A stretch of 64,000 bases of DNA, from assembly GCA_963556695.1 (NCBI GenBank), contig CAUWAG010000004.1, forward strand, positions 1,054,001 through 1,118,000, in the 5' to 3' direction. The notes under the pieces are model-generated. The model had not been told where the DNA came from and searched no databases. It was given only the letters and a program-made list of their open reading frames with translations. The translations under genes and the position numbers were made by a program. The DNA comes from Anthostomella pinea. Taxonomy: Eukaryota > Ascomycota > Sordariomycetes > Xylariales > Xylariaceae. Of the stretch, positions 57,167-64,000 are shown piece by piece. The stretch's first letter is position 1; every line of letters starts with the position of its first letter.

Positions 57167-60100
57167 TTATTGTCCATACCCGTGCTCGGCGCTACTCTTG
57201 TATTCCAGTGATGAAGTCCACAGGACCGTCAAGATCACAGCAACAAGGACACAGGCCGCCGAGGTCCAAAGCGTTCCAGGGGTAAGCTTTGTCAGGTAAC
57301 TCAACCAGGTACTAAATCGATCCTGATTCAAGGCGATGAAGATGAAGGGTACGGATAACCCGGTAGAAATGCCCACTACTCGCCGTTAGTAGGCAGGCTC
57401 CCCAGATTGTGAATGAACATGCGTTGGGGAAGAATTACACATATACTTGAGAACGTAGCCAAGGCCAAGCTTCCCATTATTATTAACGGAAAATGACTCG
57501 ATGTTTATGGCAAAGAATGCCGCCATGAACGAGAGAGGTAGCTATTTCGTCCCTAGTCAGTACCGGCGGAGAACATGACCACAGTGCTCTTGGAAATCGT
57601 ACAAACACAATAGTCACAACCGTGAAGAGCGTGAGTGTCCTGCCTTGTCTCGCGTTCTCCGCGGCTTGCTCAGCCTCTTGTTTCGCGTAAGCAACTGAGG
57701 ACAGTGCTTCGGCTATGCTTGCTTGTTTCTGCTTAAGGTCAAGTAATGACAGGAGCTGCTTGGTACTCGCAATCAGAGCCATAACGCAGAGATGGGACAA
57801 AGGGTTCGACGCACCGTTTGGGTTGTCTTCCGAGTCATATTCTCCATTGTCTCTATTCTCTGCAATTGGCCCACCGCGGACTTGTCATCACCTAAAGTCG
57901 GGGAGTAGGCAATATCCCTGGGGTGCCTCTGGGTGCCATATTCCAGAGGATCAACGGTTTTGCCCAGGTCTCGCAGCACGGCTTGTAGATCCTTCAAAAC
58001 CATCTTCAGAATGATCAGCTCGTCGTGAATATCTTCAATCTCGACCAAGAGGTCAATTTCTTCCTGGATGCTCAGCTGCTTCTGAATATCCATGTTGCTG
58101 ACAACCTCAAAGCCACGAAATCTTCGTAGTAGGCTGGCAGCGCGGTCGGCCTATCCTCGTCAGTCTGGTTTGCAAGCGAGAATAAGGTTGATGAAGAACA
58201 GGAACTGACCACTTGTCCTATTGAACGCTCGAAGGAGTCGAAGAAATGGAATTCTGGTGGCGTTTCATGATGGTCGATATATTTACACAACGATCGACAA
58301 TAAGGCTTGCTAGATCGTAAGGAGACTGAATCTGCATTCTGGTGGCTAGATGTAGATGACGAAGTATGCTTTGCTGGACATCCATGGGGTGATACTTCAG
58401 GTTGAGAGTATGCCCATCGCCGCCGTCATCATGGTCGTGTTCTCTGGTTCCAGCAGGGTCGTTCATTCCTGGCTGCTGTCTCCACTCTTGCCCCTGTTGG
58501 TGGAATGGAAAGGTCAATTCGGTAACCCACCTCTTCGTTCTCCGTATGTCTTTGCTTCGGGCCCAGGCATTGTCATTCCTACGCATTATCCGTCCCGGAC
58601 TGTGCCCTACCATTGCTAATGGCACCGCTACAGCTGACGCCGGGCTGGGTACCGGATTTGTTGTTGTAGCATTTAACGCCGGGGGGACTGCCGCGTAGCG
58701 GCGTCAACCAGGGGCTCCAAGAGGCCGCTCAGGCGTGCTAGGCTAGGTCTTCTATGTACATACACTGCCCATCTAGCAGGTCAAGTCCGTAGACAGCCAC
58801 CACGCTTAAGCGGCGGATCACACCGTGTCCCCCCTCCTCCGGGTGAGGGGAAGTATCGGCTGAGGTCACACATGTTAGTTTCAAGGCGCACCGCCAGGTT
58901 CAGTGCTCTTAGAGCTACAGTAGGTGCCGCGGCATGCCGCAGTGGTTCTCACGCGCCCCGTGAGACGTTAAAAAGGAAAGATGAAAAGATAAAGCCCCCA
59001 GACGCCGTAACAGAAGGAAAGAGTGAGTGTGTCCTCAGCGAGGAGGGCAGATACTGCCGTAGAAATCGGTAGCCACGAGTAGGTCCAGGCTGGGCACCGG
59101 AGTGTCGACCACCAGCAGATTACCCACACCCGCAGCGGCGCAGCTAATGATGGTATCTGGGATGATATTAGCAAAGGGCGCAGGCGGAAATTAGTTCCAT
59201 CACCACTGCTCATTTGGCACACTCACCTCCATTGAGTATCCAGAGCCATAGTTGGTCGACCATGAACATCTTGGGCTCCTTTGAGCGAGCGCTATACCGA
59301 TAGACCACCTGGTCTTTGTCACGGGCGGAGGTATCGATATGGGTATAGAAATACCGATCAAGATTGCGCCGTGGTTGTAATGGTCCTGCGACACCGGGGG
59401 ATTCCGAAACCAAGTAACCTCTTACCAAGTGTTCGTACAGCACTACAGGATTCTCGGCTATCCGTTGGCTTTGGCGTTCCATTCGGATTTGTGTTTCATC
59501 TCGCAGACGTTGTGGGTTCTGCCTGTCCTTCGACTTCCACTTGTTCATTGACTGTAGAACAGTCTTCGTTGAGTTTGATATTGCCTCGAAATGGACCTGG
59601 GTCTCAAAATGCAAGTAGGGCACCTAAGTCATATGAGCTGAACGTTCTATCGGCCTTAGGGTAGTGGTTTCGCACAAACGCTGCAATCTGGTGATGTGCC
59701 GATTCTTGGCCATTTGGGTCGACCTGAGTACCGCATAAGCCGATCTCCCAGAGAGACGTGATCAACGAACACTACCTTGAAAGAACGACATGTGGGTCTC
59801 ATGAATGCTAAAGAGCTTGTCGCTGTGAATTGATGCCTATCGTGACTCCCAGCCAGGCCAGCTGCCGAAGTGAACTCATCTGAAAGCACATGATAATGTA
59901 GATAGACCAGACGCCTTCGTGCAAGGTGCTATGGGTTGTTAGCATGGAGGTAATGGGGTATGAGCAAGAGAGCTCCGCTGATAAAGAAATGTATAGGCGT
60001 CGCGTACCTCAACCCATTCCATCTGATTAGACATATCAGCATCGCAATTCGCACGCCTGTGTTACACTTGGAAACTTACATTGTTTGCTGGTATGTGATA

Positions 60101-60358
60101 CCATCGGAAATCTCGCTTCCTCCCACGAAACGGATCTCGTTGCGGGGCTTCCATGATAACCTCAGGCCCATATAGGAGTTCGTACATCGACAAGGACTTT
60201 TCCGTCCGGTGTTCCGATCCGTCTCCAACAAAGAAATCAACAACTGGCGCTTGAAATCTGTGGCATGCAATCATCTTGTCTATGTTGTGTCTTGGGCATA
60301 TTGAGGGTTCGAGATGAAATTGCGAGCTCGAGACTTCATTGTCTAGTATCATCGCCAT
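57167..60358 (-). pseudogene. Fungal CorA-like membrane protein gene, interrupted by an insertion and one frameshift
   Basis: A member of the large mould family with a C-terminal CorA (Mg2+ transporter)-like membrane domain. Minus-strand exons: from about 60358 to 60080, 60022-60008 (15 bp, MEWVE), 59928-59776, 59623-59227, 59156 onward (interrupted), up to 58210, 58150-57815, 57758-57603, 57541-57439 and 57375-57167. Landmarks are ICPRHNIDKMIACHRFQAPVVDFF, NLDRYFYTHIDTSARDKDQVVYRY and MFMVDQLWLWILNGDTIISC. The later part has SPYDLASLIVDRCVN, PPEFHFFDSFERSIGQV, LLVEIEDIHDELIILKMVL, LLDLKQKQAS, and the membrane end LFTVVTIVFLPLSFMAAFFAINI. The usual GMN loop is absent. A 428-bp insertion lies at 58657-59084, and one base is missing at about 58285 (after RCVN). 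All other introns have good signals, so the breakage looks recent. The exact start (60358, 60352 or 60541) is uncertain. Confidence 0.82.
58640..59101. mobile_element. 428-bp insertion flanked by 17-bp target duplication
   Basis: CC(G/A)GGCTGGG(T/C)ACCGGA occurs at 58640-58656 and again at 59085-59101, 15 of 17 identical, with both differences being transitions. In the host gene both copies are read in the same frame as TPVPS/NPVPS. The DNA between them (58657-59084) has stop codons and no family-like coding. It includes a GCCGCGTAGCGGC hairpin at about 58691-58703. A long, slightly diverged duplication suggests insertion by target-primed reverse transcription (LINE- or SINE-like), but I see no poly-A tail or clear pol III box. 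The element class is therefore unassigned. Confidence 0.7.
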
Positions 60359-60413
60359 CGCGCTGGTTTTGAGAGCCACTCTGCTACTAAGCACGTTCCC
60401 AGGTTGGTGTGCT

Positions 60414-60722
60414 GAAGAGGATGATGGAGACTCAACGGTAGAGATCAAACCGTTTCCGTCGCGGCAGGTCTCGTCAATCGCCTTAACATTGATGTCTGTG
60501 GCATCGGCGTTGGGGTTCGCTTCTGCTTTCTGGCAGCACATCGGCAGCGCCGGCGCGTCGACCCTCGCGAGACTACTGACTTATGATGCGGTGGAATCCA
60601 AGCTAGGAGCATTAGCCATAGCCTTAGGATGGCTTGGTGTTGGTGCCGTTGCCATTGTGACGTTGCTCCTAATCATCATGATCCTCTCGATACGCGTGCT
60701 CACACAATTGGCTGAAGCCTGA
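60414..60722 (+). pseudogene. 5'-truncated C-terminal fragment of a fungal membrane protein gene
   Basis: The frame reads EEDDGDSTVEIKPFPSRQVSSIALTLMSVASALGFASAFWQHIGSA. It continues through a YDAVESKLGALAIALGWLGVGAVAIVTLLLIIMILSIRVLTQL block to a stop at 60722. Two long hydrophobic segments flank the loop. I recognise this as the last part of an uncharacterised mould multi-pass membrane family in which WQH and the terminal MILSI block are conserved. The N-terminal membrane segments of that family are not found upstream, where the CorA-like gene begins on the opposite strand. It is therefore a truncated remnant unless an unseen exon lies farther away. Confidence 0.6.
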
Positions 60723-60885
60723 GTAAAAGGCTACGCTGCCCTGTGACACCGTTTGAAGGGAGCTTACCGGTTTCGTCAAGAGCTGGAAGAGTTGATTGGA
60801 TGAGGCCTTACGCCAATCCCGACTATTCGTTTGATCGCCGTTGGATGGTGGCTTCCCGTCTTTCTCGAAAGTTGCACCGATGTTT

Positions 60886-62124
60886 CTATGGTACCCGACT
60901 TTGGATGCCCTTTGCCCGCAGGAGCTTGAGAACATCGGAAATCAAGTAGAGACTTCCAGCAATAACCAAGGGGCCCCCTTCGGCTGTTCTGCTTGCCCAA
61001 TCGAGTGCAGATGATAGACTTTTGAGTGCACTGTGCTGCGTCGAGACTGCAACGCCTGACTCTCTCACTCGCTGGAGGATGGTGCCTGAGTTCATTGGCC
61101 TCACCCAGGGCATGCCGTCGACAGGGCCGAATTCGACGGCTACAACGTTGTCACCTGGTCGGAGTATCAAACGTAGGATTTCGCCAATATCTTTTCCCTC
61201 AGACGCAGCGAGAACCCATGTGACTGGTTCGGCCCCGACACGAAGCCGTTTCTCAACAAAAGCTGAGAGAACATCGGCTGACTGGGGGTTGTGCGCACCA
61301 TCCAATAGCACATCCTCCGTCCTGCCGGTAAGGCGTTTGATGTTGAGCGGTTGTAGCCGACCAGGCCATACCGCCGCTTTGATGGCGGAAACAAGACCCC
61401 CAGTGGAGCCAGCGTAGTGTGGATATACCAGGCGGAAAGCCTCATAAGCACAAGCAAGATTCTGGCACTGGTGTGGCTCGAATTCGTCTCCTATCTCAAC
61501 CATGATCTTGCTGGACCCCGGATCCGCGAAATGGAGACTGGCGCCAGTTTCGTTGGCATGTTGCTGGACGACATCCAGAACCGATTTTGGGTTGCGGGCA
61601 TCCACCACACACGGCACCCCTTTCTGCATGATTCCAGCTTTCTGAAGGGTGATCTCTTCGAGAGTATTGCCTAAGAACGACTGATGGTCGAGGCCTATCT
61701 TGGAGATGACGGTGACAGATTTTTGCTTCAACACATTGGTTGCATCCAGTCGTCCGCCAAGGCCAACCTCGATCACACCGACCTCGACCTTTTCGGCCTC
61801 GAAGATCTCGAAGGCCGTGGCCGTAAGCAGCTCAAACTCGCTTGCGCCCAGCTTGTGGTCTTGATTCCTCTTCTTGACTAGCTCCCCAAAGTAGCGGAAC
61901 TTGTTCTCAGATACAGCGCTATCGTTGATGGTGATGCAGTCCCACCTGTCGATGAGATGTGGTGAATTGAACCTGCCGCAGGATATGCGGTTGGCTCGGA
62001 GCATGGCTGTCAGGTAGGCACATATCGACCCCTTTCCATTTGTTCCAGCTACGTGGATGGCCTTCCATGTCTGTGGTGTATGCCGCAACAGAGCCGCGAC
62101 GCGGGCCAAACCTAGATCGATCAT
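60886..62124 (-). CDS. FOL3: Dihydrofolate synthase (Mur ligase/folylpolyglutamate synthase family)
   Basis: A single exon of 412 residues. The enzyme adds L-glutamate to dihydropteroate with ATP to make dihydrofolate in folate biosynthesis. The start MIDLGLARVAALLRHTPQTWKAIHVAGTNGKGS is characteristic, with the ATP-binding P-loop at 27-33. It is followed by FNSPHLIDRWDCI, SEFELLTATAFEIF, VGVIEVGLGGRLDATNVL, SVTVISKIGLDHQSFLGNTLEEI..QKAGIMQKGVP and the C-domain WPGRLQPLNI..DVLLDGAHNPQSADVL. The length and single-domain layout fit the yeast Fol3 type rather than the longer folylpolyglutamate synthase Met7. It is divergent from the last gene of the window, with about 950 bp between the starts. 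No damage was seen. Confidence 0.93.
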   Translation of the reverse strand: MIDLGLARVAALLRHTPQTWKAIHVAGTNGKGSICAYLTAMLRANRISCGRFNSPHLIDRWDCITINDSAVSENKFRYFGELVKKRNQDHKLGASEFELLTATAFEIFEAEKVEVGVIEVGLGGRLDATNVLKQKSVTVISKIGLDHQSFLGNTLEEITLQKAGIMQKGVPCVVDARNPKSVLDVVQQHANETGASLHFADPGSSKIMVEIGDEFEPHQCQNLACAYEAFRLVYPHYAGSTGGLVSAIKAAVWPGRLQPLNIKRLTGRTEDVLLDGAHNPQSADVLSAFVEKRLRVGAEPVTWVLAASEGKDIGEILRLILRPGDNVVAVEFGPVDGMPWVRPMNSGTILQRVRESGVAVSTQHSALKSLSSALDWASRTAEGGPLVIAGSLYLISDVLKLLRAKGIQSRVP

Positions 62125-63078
62125 GATGCCGGCTGACTGGACATCTGGAATGCCTTGGACGATTGTGATAGGGGTTTGATGTTTGCTTGGTGGTGATGTT
62201 TACCGTAACCTGTGAGTCACCAGATCGTAGGGTTCTCAAGTTCAGAATAGGACATGGCCCCAGTCGCAGAGTCGAGCAATCTCAGCCTGTCAATTTGGGA
62301 AAGGTCGTTGACCGGCTGACATAATTGGCCCAGTCAGGCGGTCAGCGTGGCTTTGCCGGGTGTGGCTAGTTGCCCTGACAGCCCGAGAAAAGGTGTCCGA
62401 GATGCCGGCTGTTTGAGCAGTACTTCTATCTTCGCCTCAACTACCGGCCAAAGCCCTCAATTCCCCTTCCAGCCTCCAGCCTCCAGCCTCCAGCCCAGGT
62501 CGGTCTCCAGCATTATCCAGGATTTCGTCGTCTGTTTTGGATCTGTTCAATACCCTGTGTCAGATGTTGGATCCCAGATATGGTGCCCTTAGGTGCAGTA
62601 CCCGCTAGGGGGCTGCCAGAGGACCAGTGGATCCACCCTGGCATGGTGCAGTATGGTATTTAGCTGTAGATTAGCCCTGCCGAGCATACTTGAGAATGAC
62701 AACAACATTTGCAGCAACCACTCGCACCCCCAAGGCTTGTGACCCTTCTAGAATCTCACACCCTGCCATAATATTCCATCATCATCTTGGCCTGTTCTCT
62801 TCATTTCACCCACTTGACCCCACGAAACGGGTTCCATCATCCAGTCGCCTAAGAACACAACTTGCGCAATCGCCTCGCACTCTTCATCCACCACCGTCGC
62901 GTCAAAGACACTTCGTCTGCTATCTTCCAACTTCCGTCGCTTAACCTACCTAGCTTGCGCACTTCAAGGTTGAGTGTTTGCGACGCGGCTATTGTGTCCC
63001 ATCCTCCCATCGAACCGCTCCTTAGCCTCACCTTGTCGCTTGTTGCCACGCGTGCGCACCAGCCAACTGGGTGCTAAA
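62125..63078. promoter_or_regulatory. Divergent promoter region of FOL3 and the right-edge gene
   Basis: 954 bp without a gene. It has three to four tandem CCAGCCT units at about 62470-62494. The 200 bp before 63079 are rich in C/T and likely the leader of the right-edge gene. Confidence 0.5.
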
Positions 63079-64000
63079 ATGGGTCTACCGTAAGCTCACC
63101 ACTGTTCGCGACGCGCTCGCGCGTCGCATTATCACTGTCATCCCCCTTCTCGTCTAGCTGCACGTAGGAGTCATCGTAGATATCCTGCAAATTGTCTTGA
63201 CTACCTAGTTGCATCTGTTGAACTGCCCCCGTTTTTATGTCACAAACAATAGTGCATTCACGATTGCTGACATATCTGGCTGCGCTTGCAGACTGTTCAT
63301 TGCCCCTGTCGAGTCGGACATCCCGTCCAAACCGGCCGCGAAGAGCTCTGCCGACCCGGTCCATGCACGATCCCCAATCCGCCGTCGTTCTGACCCGCGC
63401 CGTCAGCCCAGCGGAATCGAACGACACCGGCAACGCTTGCTTGCCGCTCTGCAGAATCAAGATGGCCTCCCTGCACCTCTTGCCGCTGCGAGAGCCGATG
63501 CAGTTGCAGCTCAAGCTCATCAGGAACGACGTAGTCCTCTCGACGACTCGGAGGCATTGAGTGATCTTCTTTTTGTTGCTCGTGGGCATGAGAGCGAGCG
63601 AGAGCCCGAACGTGTACGGCCGAGACGCGCCCACAACCTATATGAACCAGAATCCGACGAGCTCATACCTTGGACATATCGAGCAGCCGATATGGTTCCA
63701 CCTCTTGCTGTGCCACTGGCAAATCCAGCTCGATCAGTATGCATCCCATGTCGCTACACCATTGCTCCTCGAGTCCCCTACTAACTTCAAACCACAGTCA
63801 AGGGCTGCAACCTCTGCCTTTGCTCGCTTGGACCCACCCGGCTACTCCTCTGTCCGAGTAGCTGCACGACCATCCTTACACCGCGAACAGGATGACCAGC
63901 GCCGCCGGATGATGACACAACTTGAGACTGAGCGCATGCGTCGCAGGTCGCACCGCCACATTCAACGGAATGGCCAGCGCGTCCGTTATGTTGACGGGCT
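63079..64000 (+). CDS. Unknown Arg-rich protein, N-terminal part (runs off the window)
   Basis: Exons are 63079-63089 (only MGLP less one base), 63292-63736 and 63798 onward, beyond the edge. The second intron has a CTACTAAC branch site, and both junctions keep phase. The protein begins MGLPLFIAPVESDIPSKPAAK, then has an Arg-rich segment (RSPIRRRSDPRRQPSGIERHRQRLLAALQNQDG) and LIPWTYRAADMVPPLAVP. It continues with SAFARLDPPGYSSVRVAARPSLHRE and QLETERMRRRSHRHIQRNGQRVRYVDG at the edge. I take it as an uncharacterised mould protein, probably disordered and nucleic-acid- or nucleus-associated. The 11-bp first exon rests on the good MGLPLF start and the GTAAGC donor. Confidence 0.75.

Noticed and set aside
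60359..60541. N-terminal extension of the CorA-like gene to the ATG at 60541
   Set aside because: Family-like sequence begins only near MAMILDNEV (60358-60352), and the extension is antisense to the conserved membrane-protein fragment on the plus strand.
63074..63634. Minus-strand frame of 186 codons at the right edge
   Set aside because: It is antisense to the spliced right-edge gene, whose introns have good branch sites and keep phase.

Overview
The window is nuclear DNA of a filamentous ascomycete (Pezizomycotina, most likely a Sordariomycete). The evidence is short 45-170 bp introns with GTRNGT donors, CTRAY branch sites and YAG acceptors; C/G-ending codons; a conidium-maturation regulator of the WetA type; an asco-laccase with a C-terminal DSGV; and several proteins of families confined to moulds (DUF3431, fungal F-box, fungal CorA-like, PalI/SUR7-like). 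I found no bacterial, viral, rRNA, tRNA or CRISPR feature. The species cannot be named from the sequence alone.

Layout, left to right. 1-5.6 kb: ribosomal protein L5 (minus) divergent from a HAD hydrolase, a decayed methyltransferase-like relic, and a CMP/guanine-deaminase-like enzyme. 6.7-7.8 kb: a type II membrane DUF3431 protein. 7.8-13.5 kb: gene-free. 13.5-20 kb: a six-exon secreted laccase, a 268-bp MITE with a perfect 5-bp target duplication, and an eleven-exon anion/cation-symporter-type MFS permease. 21.1-22.4 kb: a Tc1-type transposon whose transposase has one frameshift. 24-24.7 kb: a small secreted cysteine-rich protein. 27.4-32.7 kb: an intact 793-residue F-box protein and, separately, a badly decayed F-box pseudogene. 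33.6-34.5 kb: an unknown one-TM protein. 36-41 kb: two secreted hydrolases in tandem, a serine carboxypeptidase (S10) and a GH3 beta-glucosidase, the latter with two compensating frame breaks. 41.8-46.3 kb: wetA and an unknown protein, both on the minus strand. 46.4-53.2 kb: a second gene desert. 53.2-56.5 kb: an unknown protein with a C-terminal repeat and a PalI/SUR7-type membrane protein. 57.2-60.4 kb: a CorA-like membrane protein gene interrupted by a 428-bp insertion, abutting a 5'-truncated piece of another membrane-protein gene. 60.9-62.1 kb: dihydrofolate synthase. 63.1 kb to the edge: the start of an unknown protein.

The genes do not form one pathway. Housekeeping genes (RPL5, FOL3), secreted saprotroph-type enzymes (laccase, carboxypeptidase, beta-glucosidase) and a developmental regulator are interspersed with relics and small mobile elements. 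The strongest new observations are the insertion in the CorA-like gene, where removing the insert plus one target-duplication copy leaves the frame continuous, and the AT-rich MITE. I did not find a convincing new multi-gene system.
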